Shown here piece by piece: positions 8,797 to 17,465 of a stretch of 41,331 nucleotides of DNA (position 1 is the stretch's first letter; every line of letters starts with the position of its first letter). A program made the translations under genes and the position numbers. This DNA is from Bryobacterales bacterium (lineage in GTDB: Bacteria; Acidobacteriota; Terriglobia; Bryobacterales; Bryobacteraceae). Under the pieces are notes generated by a model that searched no databases, was not told the origin of the DNA, and worked only from the letters and a program-made list of their open reading frames with translations. Location: positions 1 through 41,331 of the forward strand of contig JAEUQF010000071.1 of assembly GCA_016789745.1 (NCBI GenBank). Reading direction: 5' to 3'.

Positions 8797-9747
8797 TTAC
8801 TTGCTGATGTCTTCGGCTTCGTCGCGGGTGAGACCAACGGCCAGACCCGTCGCGGCCCCGGCGACGACCACGCCAGCGACAACAGCGGTGGTGGCGGTAA
8901 TGCCAGCCGCCGCGGCCCCGGCGGCACCCGCCGCACCGGCAGCCCCGGCCCCGGCCGCTCCAGCGGCACCGGCAGCACCCGCACCTGCCGCGCCCGCCGC
9001 AGCCGCGGCGCCCAGCGGCACAATGCCGACGACGCGAACCTTCTGCTTGCCGTCCACCGGCTTCTCGTTCGGATCAAGCACGCAGGTGACTTCCACGCGG
9101 TGGCCGACCTGCTTTTCCAGGTCCTTCCCGGTGAGTTCCACCGTGATGCCAAGTGTTTCGTCCGTCAGGTAGTAGTGGCCGTTTTGCTTGCTCACGATGC
9201 CGGTGAGTTTGGAAGGCGCAGACGCACCGTCCTCGGACGGGGCCAACTCCACCGCGCGGCCGGTGGCCAGATTCGCCAGCAGCAGCCCGGAGGCGTTGCG
9301 AATGCGGACCGGGCCGTCAAGAGCCGCCACCAGCACCCGCTTGTCGCGAACCGTCACCTTCGTGATGCCGTTCTGCGATGGCTCGATCGAGAAGTTGGAA
9401 GCCTGGATCCGGTATCCCTTACCCACTTCCACCTGCCCGGTGCCCCGTTCGAGAACCGCGTGATCACGGTAGATCTTGCCGCGGGTGCGGGAATCGAAAA
9501 TCATCCGCGCGCCCTTCAGGCTGAGTTCCGAAGTAGCTTTGTCGGTTTCGATTGTCGAGCCGTCAAACAACGTGCCCGTACCCGAAACTGCCGAGGCATC
9601 CAGCCGAAAACTGCCTTTCGCTGTTGCCACACCTATAGCGGGCGACGCCGCCATTCCCACCGAAAGTTGCGCCACCAGGAAGGCTGCGACGACAGCCTGT
9701 AACCGTGAGGCGTAGAAAATGTTCATCCCGTGATTTCTCTCCAGCAT
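8797..9747 (-). CDS. FecR-like secreted/anchored protein with Ala/Gly-rich repeat and C-terminal membrane segment
   Basis: The 316-residue protein has a signal-like hydrophobic segment, then a beta-rich FecR-like region (about 38-170: G-T-L-F-D-G-S-T-I-E-T, A-T-S-E-L-S-L). A short OB-like module follows (about 180-243: L-T-G-I-V-S-K ... H-R-V-E-V-T-C). Residues 246-282 are almost only Ala and Gly, and a hydrophobic segment (283-306) ends in a short charged tail. FecR-type domains usually sit outside the cytoplasmic membrane, and no partner sigma factor is seen here. The ATG at 9747 has GGAGAG just upstream. An alternative ATG at 9726 gives a cleaner signal peptide. Family assignment is moderate and the exact function is unknown. 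Confidence 0.75.
   Translation of the reverse strand: MLERNHGMNIFYASRLQAVVAAFLVAQLSVGMAASPAIGVATAKGSFRLDASAVSGTGTLFDGSTIETDKATSELSLKGARMIFDSRTRGKIYRDHAVLERGTGQVEVGKGYRIQASNFSIEPSQNGITKVTVRDKRVLVAALDGPVRIRNASGLLLANLATGRAVELAPSEDGASAPSKLTGIVSKQNGHYYLTDETLGITVELTGKDLEKQVGHRVEVTCVLDPNEKPVDGKQKVRVVGIVPLGAAAAAGAAGAGAAGAAGAAGAGAAGAAGAAGAAAAGITATTAVVAGVVVAGAATGLAVGLTRDEAEDISK
8902..9012 (-). repeat. Ala/Gly-coding tandem repeat (G-A-A units)
   Basis: About 111 bp inside the FecR-like gene consist of GC-only near-repeats of a 9-bp unit coding Gly-Ala-Ala, with occasional Gly-Ala units. It encodes a flexible 37-residue linker before the membrane segment. Such arrays change length by slippage. Confidence 0.8.
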
Positions 9748-9822
9748 GGACTCTCCGTAAAAAATGTGTCCCCCAAAAGGGGCGGGCGACCTGCGGGACC
9801 AGTCGAACACTGCCCCCCACCT

Positions 9823-9840
9823 TTTTCTTCGGTAAGAAAA
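9823..9840. promoter_or_regulatory. AT-rich inverted repeat in a divergent promoter region
   Basis: TTTTCTT-CGGT-AAGAAAA forms a 7-bp stem in the 137-bp gap between the divergent FecR-like and TPR genes. A second small palindrome, CCCC-AAAA-GGGG, lies about 50 bp to its left. Either could be an operator or part of the leader of one gene. No convincing -35/-10 pair was found. Confidence 0.3.
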
Positions 9841-9884
9841 CTAGGGAACTTGAGAGGTGAGAAAAAATAAGTCTTTTCGCCACA

Positions 9885-11069
9885 ATGTATTACAGGAGTA
9901 TGCTGAACGTAACGCACGCCGGACCTGCCGCCCTCCGCCTCCTCTTCCGCCTCCTGCTTGCCGCTGCCATTGTCTTTGCCCTGCTGCTTGCCTGGGCCGA
10001 CTACCTTTTCCGCACCGGCACGTCGGCCAACATCCGCCGTGCCGCGCAACTGGTTCCCTTCCATCCGCTTTATCAGGCGCGAGCCGGTAACCTGGCGCGC
10101 GCGGTGGAACTGGACCCCTATTTCTCATCGGCCTGGCGAGAGCTGGGCGAGCAGGCCGAGCGCGAAAACCGTACCGCCGAGGCCGAGCGCTACTATTTGC
10201 GCGCCGCTGCTGTGGATCAACAGTTTGCGCCGCGCTGGACGCTGGCAAATTTCTACTTCCGGCAGGAGCGCTGGGCCGAATTCGACCATTGGATACGTCT
10301 GGCGGCCGAGCGCAGCTATGGCGACCGAACGGCGCTGTTCCGGCTGGCGCACGCGGGCGGGGGAAAGCGCCCGGTTCTGGCGTTGTGGCCGGCGGATCGG
10401 GAGCTGTTGCGGAGCTATGTGCAATATCTGGCGGGCAGCCAGGCATGGGAGGAAGCCGTCGCGGCGGCGCGGCGGTGGCTCGAAATCGCGGGGGACAAGG
10501 ACCGCGACGCGGCGTTAGACATTTGTGAGCAACTGGTGGCGGCCGGGCAGGTACGCCACGCCTGGACGGTTTGGCGCGCGGCGGTTGACAAGATCTTGCC
10601 GGAGTACCGGGCTCCCACGGGTGGGAACCTGCTGACGAATGCCGGATTCCGCGTCCGGCCTGTGGGAAAAGCCTTCGATTGGCGACCTCTCTGGCGGCAG
10701 GGATTGGAGGCGATCTGGAGCGAGGGGCGAATGCGGCTGCACCTGGACGGCCGGCAGTATGACCGGACGGAGTTGCTGGAGCAGATGGTAGCGGTGGAGC
10801 AGGCGGGGCGCTATCGGCTGGAGTGGGAGTCGCGGGCCGAGGGGTTGCAGACCGGCCTGCGGTTCCGGGTGATGGCTGGGAAGGGCGGGGAACTAGCGAC
10901 GGCCGATCATGACGTCGCCCGCGGCAGCGGCAGGGTCCTCTTCGAAGTCCCGAAGGGAGTGGAAGGGGTGAGGGTGGTGTTGCTCTATGAGCGCAAGCCA
11001 GGTACGGTGCGTCAGGAAGGGACCTTATTCCTGGCCGGGTCTATGCGTCTGCAACGCGCGTTAGAATGA
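9885..11069 (+). CDS. Membrane-anchored TPR protein with C-terminal carbohydrate-binding-like domain
   Basis: The 394-residue protein has one N-terminal membrane span (about 20-45: L-L-F-R-L-L-L-A-A-A-I-V-F-A-L-L-L-A-W). TPR-like helices follow (about 70-235; A-V-E-L-D-P-Y-F-S-S-A-W-R-E-L-G-E). The C-terminal beta domain (about 243-394) opens with N-L-L-T-N-A-G-F and has F-D-W, as in jelly-roll carbohydrate-binding folds. Proteins of this shape often accompany exosortase or exopolysaccharide systems, but no exosortase is in the window. A second ATG at 9900 is possible, and neither start has a well-placed ribosome-binding site. The stop overlaps the esterase start by 4 bp, so the two are translationally coupled. 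Confidence 0.75.
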   Translation: MYYRSMLNVTHAGPAALRLLFRLLLAAAIVFALLLAWADYLFRTGTSANIRRAAQLVPFHPLYQARAGNLARAVELDPYFSSAWRELGEQAERENRTAEAERYYLRAAAVDQQFAPRWTLANFYFRQERWAEFDHWIRLAAERSYGDRTALFRLAHAGGGKRPVLALWPADRELLRSYVQYLAGSQAWEEAVAAARRWLEIAGDKDRDAALDICEQLVAAGQVRHAWTVWRAAVDKILPEYRAPTGGNLLTNAGFRVRPVGKAFDWRPLWRQGLEAIWSEGRMRLHLDGRQYDRTELLEQMVAVEQAGRYRLEWESRAEGLQTGLRFRVMAGKGGELATADHDVARGSGRVLFEVPKGVEGVRVVLLYERKPGTVRQEGTLFLAGSMRLQRALE

Positions 11070-11932
11070 AAACCAGCCTGGCCATGCTTCTTTCCACTCT
11101 GATCCTGTTTCTGCCGCTGGCGGCGCAAACCGCGCCTGCACCTGCCGCTTATCCGCCGCTGCCGGCGGGGGTAACCAAAGATACGGTGTCTTATGCGTCG
11201 TATCCGGAGACACAACTGGACGTATTCCAGCCAGCCGGGGGAGGGGACAAGCGCCCGGGTGTGATTGTGATCCACGGCGGCGGCTGGGTGAACGGGACGA
11301 AGGAGTCGCAGTGGGACAATTTCGTACGGCGCTACTTGGAGAAGGGCTTTGTCGTTGCGAACGTGGAGTATCGGCTGGCGAAGGCGGCCCCTGCTCCGGC
11401 GGCGGTGGAGGATGCGTTAAAGGCGGCCGAGTGGTTCGTGAAGAATGCGAAGAAGTATGGCGCGGACCCGAAGAAGATTGTGGTGACGGGTGGATCGGCG
11501 GGCGGGCATCTGTCGCTGATGGTGGGGATGGCGAATAAGTCGGCGAAGCTGGGCAATCCGGTGAAGGTGGCGGCGGTGGTGAATTTTTACGGCATCACGG
11601 ACGTGGCGGATCAGTTGGGTGGAGAGAACGTGCGGCCGTACGCGGTGACGTGGGTGCCGGACGGGCCGGGACGGCTGGAACTGGCGGCGCGGGTGTCGCC
11701 GATGAACTATGTACGGAAGGATCTGCCGCCGATTCTGACGCTGCATGGGGATTCCGATCAGACGGTGCCGTATGACCACGGCGTGCGGCTGACGCGGTCA
11801 CTGGTGGAGGTGGGGGCGAAGGCGGAGATGATCAGCGTGCCGCAGGGCCGGCACGGGTTTCCGAAAGAGAAGTTGGACCAGCTTTACCCGCAGATTTTCG
11901 AGTTTCTGAAGCGGCAGGGGATCGGCAACTAA
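11066..11932 (+). CDS. Secreted alpha/beta-hydrolase esterase (HSL/BD-FAE-like)
   Basis: The 288-residue protein has a signal peptide (1-21) and an alpha/beta-hydrolase fold. It shows the HSL-type oxyanion motif HGGGW (70-74), nucleophile motif G-G-S-A-G-G (Ser144), acid Asp231 in H-G-D-S-D-Q-T-V-P, and His263 in G-R-H-G-F. Such enzymes remove acyl groups from carbohydrates or other small esters. The ATGA overlap with the TPR gene marks an operon, so the two products may act together at the cell surface. Its stop is 12 bp from the stop of the convergent phosphodiesterase gene. Confidence 0.92.
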   Translation: MKTSLAMLLSTLILFLPLAAQTAPAPAAYPPLPAGVTKDTVSYASYPETQLDVFQPAGGGDKRPGVIVIHGGGWVNGTKESQWDNFVRRYLEKGFVVANVEYRLAKAAPAPAAVEDALKAAEWFVKNAKKYGADPKKIVVTGGSAGGHLSLMVGMANKSAKLGNPVKVAAVVNFYGITDVADQLGGENVRPYAVTWVPDGPGRLELAARVSPMNYVRKDLPPILTLHGDSDQTVPYDHGVRLTRSLVEVGAKAEMISVPQGRHGFPKEKLDQLYPQIFEFLKRQGIGN

Positions 11933-11944
11933 CTAACGAATCGA

Positions 11945-13204
11945 CTAAGGCCGGTACCAGCGCTTTACCAGATTCTTCCCTGCGTTGGCACCGGCGGGTA
12001 CCGGGAGCCCGAGGATCTTTGCCGCGAGGCCGAACACCTCGATGTTGTCCACTTCGCCCAGCTTTGCTCCGGGCTTGAGGTTGGGTCCCGCCCCGTGGAG
12101 GATGCCCTTCATCTCCGGCACGATCTTCGGGTCGTAGCCGTGCATGCCGGCCAGCGGTCCGTCGTTGCCGCGCTTTTTCTGGTTGTCCGGGTTGTAGTTC
12201 ACATACAGCGATTGTGTGCCACTCGCCAGGATGATCAGATCGCCGTTGCGCGGGTTATCGCGATAGTACAGATGCTTGGGCAGTTGGTCGCGGCGATAGA
12301 CGCGGTAATCGGAGCTGACGCGTGCCTTCAACTCCGCCTCCAGCTTGCGAAGGCGCTCCTTGTCGTCACTGTAGACGAGTACCTGTGTGCCGCCATTCAC
12401 CACCCGCACGCCCGACCAGTCGGCGTGGTTGGTGAGGTCCACCTGCCGGCTGGGGGCGATGAGCCCATGGTCGGACACCAGCAGCACGTTGACTTCCGGC
12501 TTCACCGATTCGAGCGCGCGGAAAAGGGAGGCGAGCGCCTTGTCCACCTCCGCCACGGCGGCCCGGACCTGCGGTGCCTCCGGCCCGTAGCGATGGCCGG
12601 CGCTGTCCACCTGAGAAAAATACAGCGTGACCAGGTGCGGGCGGCGGTCTTCGGGCAGTTTCAGCCACTCGATGACTTTGGCCACCTTTGCCTCGCTGGT
12701 GGTCTGGGCGTTATAGGGGAAGTACGCCGTGGGCCGCATGCCGCGAATCTCCGCTTCGGTCCCCACCCAGAAATAGGATGCGGTGCGCATGCCCTGCTGT
12801 TCAGCGATGTTCCACAGCGGCATAGCGCCCGAGTACCATTTGCCTTCGGCGGCGTTGCGCGTATAGGAGAAGAACTCGCGCGTTTGGGGATCGTAGAACT
12901 GCATGCTCACCAGCCCGTGGGCCTGCGGGCGCATGCCGGTGACCATGGTGTAGAAGTTGGGAAACGTTGTGGAGGGGAACGAGGGAACCAGCGCCGTCGC
13001 GTGTGAGCCGCGCTCGCCCAGGGCCTTCAACGCAGCGCCGTTGTACTTATCGACGAAATCCGGCCGGTAGCCATCCACGCCGATCAGCAGCAGGTAGGGC
13101 TTCTTGCGCTCGGACGGCGCGTTGGGTTGGGCCGAGCGAAGGCGATCGTCGGCGTTCAGGCCCGAAGCCAGCAGCAGGGTAAGGATAAGGCTTAGTGTCT
13201 TCAC
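11945..13204 (-). CDS. Secreted type I phosphodiesterase/nucleotide pyrophosphatase family protein
   Basis: The 419-residue protein has a signal peptide (about 1-18) and the alkaline-phosphatase-superfamily fold of NPP enzymes. Metal and nucleophile residues are visible: Asp44 (I-G-V-D-G-Y-R-P-D), Thr80 in S-T-T-F-P-N-F-Y (nucleophile), Asp200 and His204 in Q-V-D-S-A-G-H, Asp245-His246 in V-S-D-H-G, and a late His in G-M-H-G-Y. It should cleave phosphodiester or pyrophosphate bonds outside the cytoplasm using two zinc ions. Its ATG overlaps the ruvA stop by 4 bp, so it is read from the ruvA transcript although the functions are unrelated. Confidence 0.92.
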   Translation of the reverse strand: MKTLSLILTLLLASGLNADDRLRSAQPNAPSERKKPYLLLIGVDGYRPDFVDKYNGAALKALGERGSHATALVPSFPSTTFPNFYTMVTGMRPQAHGLVSMQFYDPQTREFFSYTRNAAEGKWYSGAMPLWNIAEQQGMRTASYFWVGTEAEIRGMRPTAYFPYNAQTTSEAKVAKVIEWLKLPEDRRPHLVTLYFSQVDSAGHRYGPEAPQVRAAVAEVDKALASLFRALESVKPEVNVLLVSDHGLIAPSRQVDLTNHADWSGVRVVNGGTQVLVYSDDKERLRKLEAELKARVSSDYRVYRRDQLPKHLYYRDNPRNGDLIILASGTQSLYVNYNPDNQKKRGNDGPLAGMHGYDPKIVPEMKGILHGAGPNLKPGAKLGEVDNIEVFGLAAKILGLPVPAGANAGKNLVKRWYRP

Positions 13205-13803
13205 CGCACCATCTCCAGCGACTTGCGGAACAGCGGCTCAAACTCATCGCCTGCTCCGGCAGCCCGGGCCTTGCGGATGGCGGTCTCGGCCGCCGGCCTG
13301 GGGCAGCCCAGATTGACGAGCGCCGATAGCACGTCCTCGTCGACGGCGGTGAGCGCCGCTGCTGCCGGAACGCCCGTCGATGGCGCGGTCTTCCCACCGA
13401 GGGCGTCGACTTTGTCGCGCAGTTCCACAACCAGCCGCTCGGCCGTCTTCTTTCCGATTCCGGGTACGCGCGTCAGTTGCTGCACGTTGCCGCCGCGAAT
13501 GGCCGACACCAGGTCCGGCACTGGGATGCCGCTCAGCACCGTGATTGCGAGCTTTGGTCCGATGCCGCTGACGCTGATCAGCTTCTCGAAGAGCGCCTTT
13601 TCGTCCAAGCTGAGAAAGCCGTAGAGCAGGAACGCGTCCTCGCGGACGATGGTGTGGATCCGCAGCCGCACCTCGGTGCCGGTATTCGGCAGCGAGGAGA
13701 ACGTCGACACCGAAATCGCAACCTGGTAGCCGACGCCGCCGGCTTCCACAATCACTTCATTGGGGTGCTTTTCGAGAAGAGTACCGCGCAGGTGGCCAAT
13801 CAT
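13201..13803 (-). CDS. ruvA: Holliday junction branch migration protein RuvA
   Basis: The 200-residue protein starts M-I-G-H-L-R-G-T-L, the canonical RuvA N-terminus, which fixes the start at 13803 over the longer frame. Domain I has the G-V-G-Y-Q-V strand. Domain II has two helix-hairpin-helix motifs (S-V-S-G-I-G-P-K-L-A and V-P-G-I-G-K-K-T-A-E-R-L). Domain III is the C-terminal three-helix region (A-L-V-N-L-G). RuvA tetramers bind Holliday junctions and load the RuvB helicase. No ruvB or ruvC is adjacent. Its start is only 23 bp from the divergent rsmE start. Confidence 0.97.
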   Translation of the reverse strand: MIGHLRGTLLEKHPNEVIVEAGGVGYQVAISVSTFSSLPNTGTEVRLRIHTIVREDAFLLYGFLSLDEKALFEKLISVSGIGPKLAITVLSGIPVPDLVSAIRGGNVQQLTRVPGIGKKTAERLVVELRDKVDALGGKTAPSTGVPAAAALTAVDEDVLSALVNLGCPRPAAETAIRKARAAGAGDEFEPLFRKSLEMVR

Positions 13804-13826
13804 GTTCGTGAGAAACTCAATTGTAC

Positions 13827-14546
13827 ATGGCAAGACGGCTCTTCTTTGTAGAGGAAGTGCACAGCGGGCGTGCGGAGATCAAAGGCGACGAGGCGGGCCA
13901 CCTGACCCGCGTGCTGCGGGTGGAAAAAGGACATCGCTACGAGATTTCGGACAACCAACAGTTGTATCTGGCGGAAGTGGAGGTGGCGCGGAAGGAGCAT
14001 GTTGTCTTCCAGGTGCTGGAGAAGTTGCCGCCCCGGCCGCTGCCCGTGCGCGTGCACCTGCTTGCCGCGCTGATCAAGTTCGACCATTTCGAATGGATGC
14101 TGGAGAAGGCGACCGAGCTTGGTGTGGAACGGGTGACGCCCATCGCCGCCACGCGCAGCGAGCATGGCCTGGATAAGGCTGCGTTCAAACGGTCGGAACG
14201 CTGGCGCAAGATCCTCAAGGAGTCGGCGCAACAATGCCGCCGCGCGCATCTGCCCGCGTTAGGGCCGGTTGCCAGTTGGAAGCATGTGCCGGCTGTGGAG
14301 GAGGGGCTGCGCCTGCTGCTGGATGAGGCCCCGGGCACTTCACCGCTGCTGAGGGCGCTTCCCACGCCCCGGCTCGCCAGTGACTGCGTCCAACTGCTGG
14401 TTGGCCCGGAGGGAGGCTGGACCGACGACGAGCGTGCTGCCTTCGGTGCCGCCGGGTGGCAGGCCGTGTCGCTGGGGCCGTTGGTGTTGCGCGCCGAAAC
14501 GGCCGCCATCTCCGGACTGTCCATTATCGGCGCCGCCTGGCTCTAA
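13827..14546 (+). CDS. rsmE: 16S rRNA (uracil-1498-N3)-methyltransferase RsmE
   Basis: The 239-residue protein has an N-terminal PUA-like region (R-R-L-F-F-V, then H-L-T-R-V-L-R-V) and a SPOUT methyltransferase domain. The trefoil-knot motifs are clear: L-L-V-G-P-E-G-G-W (around 190-198) and L-G-P-L-V-L-R-A-E-T-A (216-226), which bind S-adenosylmethionine. K-A-T-E-L-G-V (around 95-101) is also typical. It methylates N3 of U1498 in 16S rRNA. The ATG at 13827 was preferred over the TTG six bases earlier. The spacing to ruvA is too short for two normal divergent promoters, so their regulatory elements must overlap the coding regions. Confidence 0.97.
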   Translation: MARRLFFVEEVHSGRAEIKGDEAGHLTRVLRVEKGHRYEISDNQQLYLAEVEVARKEHVVFQVLEKLPPRPLPVRVHLLAALIKFDHFEWMLEKATELGVERVTPIAATRSEHGLDKAAFKRSERWRKILKESAQQCRRAHLPALGPVASWKHVPAVEEGLRLLLDEAPGTSPLLRALPTPRLASDCVQLLVGPEGGWTDDERAAFGAAGWQAVSLGPLVLRAETAAISGLSIIGAAWL

Positions 14547-14582
14547 GAATCCGCTCGCAGGGTGTACGATGGGAGAGAATTT

Positions 14583-15797
14583 ATGGATTCCCTCACTCGC
14601 AGAACCTTCCTTGCGGCCGGAAGTGTCATGACGGCCAGTGCGTATTCGCGCGTACGCGGGGCTAATGACCGGCTTCGCATCGGCGTGATCGGCTGCGGCG
14701 GCATGGCCGGCGGCCACATGCGTGCGCTCAACCGCATGAAGGAGGCCGCGAATATCGAAGTCGGCTATACCTGCGATCTTTGGGACAAGCGCCGCGACGA
14801 AGCCGCGCAACTCACCGGCGGCAAGCCGGTCACGGACTATCGCAAGGTGCTGGACGACCCGGATATCGACTACGTGCTGGTGGCCACTCCCGAGCACTGG
14901 CACGCGCAGGTCACGCTGGATGCGGCCTCGGCGGGCAAGCACATCTACTGCGAGAAGCCGATGACCTACAGCATCGAAGAGGCGCGCAAAGTGGTGGCGA
15001 AGGTGAAGTCGACCGGCGTCAAGATGCAGGTGGGCGTGCAGGGCATGTCGGATGAGAGCTACGAAGCCGCGCATGAGCATGTCGTCAAAGGCACGCTGGG
15101 GAAAGTGGTTATCGCCACCATCGACTATTCCCGTAACCATAAGGATGACTTTTGGCTGTACAAGGAAGACCCCGACATCAAACCGGGCGTGAACTTCGAT
15201 TGGAATACGTGGCAGGGGACTGCGAAGAAGCGCCCCTTCGAGCCGGAACTGTTCTTCAGTTGGAGGCGCTTCTGGGCTTACTCGGGCGGCATCGCCAGCG
15301 ATCTGTTTGTGCACCGCGTGACGCGCATCATCAAGAGTCTGGGGCTGACGTTTCCCGATAAGGTGGTCGCCACGGGCGGCAAGTTCCAGTTCGCCAATAG
15401 CAAGGCCGAGATCCCCGACACCTTCAACATGCTGCTGGACTATCCGGAAGGCGTCACGGTGCAACTGGTCTCGTCGATGGCGAACGATACGCCGGTGCAG
15501 CATGTGCTGCGCGGCCACAAGGCTACACTCGAGTTCAATCGCACCGGCTTCACGATCACGCCGCAGGGCCTGTACAAAGATGAGATGCAGCCCATCACCT
15601 ACGAAAAGAAGGGTGCCGAGGACCTCACGCTGCACCACAAGAATCTGCAGGCCGCGATTCGCACGGGTGAGGCGCTGAAGTGCGATTGCATGCTCGGCTA
15701 CTACGGCGTGGTGGCCGCCCGCATGGGTGTCGAGTCCTTCCGCAAGCGCAAGTATCTCGCCTGGGATAAGGCCAAGGAGCGTCCTGTCAATGCGTAG
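14583..15797 (+). CDS. Tat-exported Gfo/Idh/MocA-family oxidoreductase
   Basis: The 404-residue protein has a Tat signal (T-R-R-T-F-L-A-A-G, Arg6-Arg7) and a Rossmann domain with G-V-I-G-C-G-G (around 34-40). E-K-P (124-126) is the family's conserved Lys-containing motif near the nicotinamide. The C-terminal half is the usual substrate-binding beta sheet. Family members oxidise or reduce sugars and inositols with a tightly held NAD(P). Exported Tat members usually fold with cofactor inside the cytoplasm first. The start at 14583 has GGGAGAG five bases upstream. The gene overlaps the next one by 8 bp, so they form an operon. Confidence 0.93.
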   Translation: MDSLTRRTFLAAGSVMTASAYSRVRGANDRLRIGVIGCGGMAGGHMRALNRMKEAANIEVGYTCDLWDKRRDEAAQLTGGKPVTDYRKVLDDPDIDYVLVATPEHWHAQVTLDAASAGKHIYCEKPMTYSIEEARKVVAKVKSTGVKMQVGVQGMSDESYEAAHEHVVKGTLGKVVIATIDYSRNHKDDFWLYKEDPDIKPGVNFDWNTWQGTAKKRPFEPELFFSWRRFWAYSGGIASDLFVHRVTRIIKSLGLTFPDKVVATGGKFQFANSKAEIPDTFNMLLDYPEGVTVQLVSSMANDTPVQHVLRGHKATLEFNRTGFTITPQGLYKDEMQPITYEKKGAEDLTLHHKNLQAAIRTGEALKCDCMLGYYGVVAARMGVESFRKRKYLAWDKAKERPVNA

Positions 15798-17058
15798 TCT
15801 GCTTGTGCTGGTTCTCACGCTGCCGCTGGCGGCGCAGCAGTACAGCCTGGTGTTGAAGGGCGGCCGGGTCATTGACCCGCGCAACAACATTGACGGCATC
15901 CGCGACGTGGCGATCGCCAATGGCAAGATTGCCGCGGTAGCGGAGAACATCCCCGCGAATGCCGGGCGCAAGGTTATCGACATGAAGGGCCTGGTGGTGA
16001 CGCCGGGCCTGGTCGATATCCACGTGCACGTGTTTCACACGACGGGTGTGAAGGATGCGTGGGCGGGGGACAACAGCGTCTCGCCGGACGCGTTCAGTTT
16101 CCGTACCGGCGTGACCACGATGGCGGACGCCGGCAGCAGCGGTTGGCGTAACTTCGAGACCTTCCGCCATACCGTGATCGACCGCGCTCGTACCCGCGTG
16201 TTCGCCTTTATCAACATCACCGGGTTGGGCATGCTGACGAACATTCCGGAACAGGCCGTCGAAGACATGAAGCCGGAAGAAGTGGCGCGGCTGGCGAAGA
16301 AGCACAAGGATGTGGTCGTGGGGGTGAAGAGCGCCCATTTCGAGGGGCCGACATGGACGTCGGTGGAGCGCGCGCTGGAAGCTGGCCGGCAAGCGGATAT
16401 TCCCATCATGGTCGACTTCGGCTGGTTCGTGAAGGAGCGGCCCTATTGGCAGCTTGTCACCCAGAAGCTGCGGCCGGGAGATATGAGCACGCACTTCTTC
16501 CGTGGGCCGGTGCCGATTGCGGATAAGAGCGGTAAGGTCTACGACTATCTGAAGCAGGCGCGGGCCAAGGGCGTGAAGTTTGATGTCGGTCATGGCGGCG
16601 GCAGCTTTGTCTGGCGCAACGCTGTTCCGGCGATTGCCGGAGGCTTCTACCCAGATTCTATTTCCACGGATCTGCATACCGGGTCGATGAATGGCTACAT
16701 GTTCGACATGCCAACTACGATGTCGAAGATGCTGGCGCTGGGGATGCCGCTGGTGGACGTGATCCGGGCTTCCACCTGGAATCCGGCGCAGCAGATCAAG
16801 CACCCCGAGGTGGGCCATCTGTCGGTAGGGGCCGTGGCGGATATCGCGGCGTGGAGAGTACTGGAAGGCGAGTTCGGCTACGGCGATCCGGAAGCCGGGC
16901 GCGTGGTTGGCAAGCAGCGGCTGCAGTGCGAGATGACGTTCAAGGATGGCGCGATCCTGTACGACTGGAACGTGCGGGCGGGCAAGGATTGGAAGACGCT
17001 GCCGGAGGGGTATGGGGTGCGCCCGGTGGAGTCGATTATTCCGCCACCGTCCAAGTAG
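15790..17058 (+). CDS. Secreted amidohydrolase/deacetylase-family metallohydrolase
   Basis: The 422-residue protein has a short signal peptide ([16 protein letters not shown]) and an amidohydrolase fold. It shows the metal-binding H-V-H (78-80) in [10 protein letters not shown], a G-V-K-S segment around Lys180 as a possible carbamylated bridging lysine, and [14 protein letters not shown] provides the late Asp. The pattern ([13 protein letters not shown]) fits the EF0837/Atu3266 deacetylase group, which removes acetyl groups from small molecules. The ATG sits inside the last codons of the oxidoreductase gene (ATGCGTAG overlap), showing tight coupling. Confidence 0.9.
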   Translation: MRSLLVLVLTLPLAAQQYSLVLKGGRVIDPRNNIDGIRDVAIANGKIAAVAENIPANAGRKVIDMKGLVVTPGLVDIHVHVFHTTGVKDAWAGDNSVSPDAFSFRTGVTTMADAGSSGWRNFETFRHTVIDRARTRVFAFINITGLGMLTNIPEQAVEDMKPEEVARLAKKHKDVVVGVKSAHFEGPTWTSVERALEAGRQADIPIMVDFGWFVKERPYWQLVTQKLRPGDMSTHFFRGPVPIADKSGKVYDYLKQARAKGVKFDVGHGGGSFVWRNAVPAIAGGFYPDSISTDLHTGSMNGYMFDMPTTMSKMLALGMPLVDVIRASTWNPAQQIKHPEVGHLSVGAVADIAAWRVLEGEFGYGDPEAGRVVGKQRLQCEMTFKDGAILYDWNVRAGKDWKTLPEGYGVRPVESIIPPPSK

Positions 17059-17075
17059 TGGAGCAGGCCGCTACG

Positions 17076-17465
17076 ATGCACGCCGAAACCGTTCAATACA
17101 ACCAGTCGCTTGCGCCCGCGGATGCCGAAATCTGCAGCCTCCTGGCTCGGGAGATCGACGCCGGCCTGCCCGAGGCGGAGAACCGCATCTGGCATGCGCA
17201 TCCGGTGTGGTTTCTTGACGGGAATCCGGTGGTGGGATACAGCAAGCTCAAGGGATGCGTACGGCTGCTGTTCTGGAGCGGGCAGTCCTTCGACGAAACC
17301 GGGTTGCGCAAGGAAGGCAGCTTTCAGGCGGCCGAAGCGCGCTACATGGCGGCGAGCGAGGTGAATCTGGAAGACCTGCGGCGGTGGCTGGGAAAGGCCC
17401 GTGATATCCAGTGGGATTACAAGAACATCGTTCGCCGGAAGGGGCGGCTGGAGCGGCTCAAGTAG
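17076..17465 (+). CDS. DUF1801-family small protein
   Basis: The 129-residue protein contains I-W-H-A-H-P-V-W-F-L-D-G-N-P-V-V-G-Y and V-R-L-L-F-W-S-G, as in DUF1801 (YdhG-like) proteins, with a Lys/Arg-rich end (N-I-V-R-R-K-G-R-L). These are small cytoplasmic proteins of uncertain role. The ATG at 17076 is used. An in-frame GTG at 17058 would abut the amidohydrolase stop. It is the last intact gene before the gene-poor stretch. Confidence 0.8.
   Translation: MHAETVQYNQSLAPADAEICSLLAREIDAGLPEAENRIWHAHPVWFLDGNPVVGYSKLKGCVRLLFWSGQSFDETGLRKEGSFQAAEARYMAASEVNLEDLRRWLGKARDIQWDYKNIVRRKGRLERLK

Noticed and set aside
7538..9172. 544-codon plus-strand open frame
   Set aside because: It is antisense to the subtilase and FecR-like genes. 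Its Ala/Pro-rich end is just the reverse reading of the Ala/Gly repeat.
9864..9881. 17-of-18-base match between the leader of the TPR gene and a site near 20247
   Set aside because: AAAA(A/C)ATAAGTCTTTTCG occurs at both places, but by rough estimate about one such pair is expected by chance in 41 kb. The second copy is not next to a gene start.
14340..15983. 547-codon minus-strand open frame
   Set aside because: It lies antisense to rsmE and the Gfo/Idh/MocA gene, which have clear family motifs. Its His/Arg-rich text is typical of shadow frames in GC-rich DNA.
15787..16818. 343-codon minus-strand open frame
   Set aside because: It is the mirror of the amidohydrolase gene, with no start context and a His/Arg-rich composition.
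16851..17075. Longer start for the DUF1801 gene
   Set aside because: The frame is open back to 16851, but that part is antisense-like shadow of the amidohydrolase end. The conserved domain begins near the ATG at 17076.
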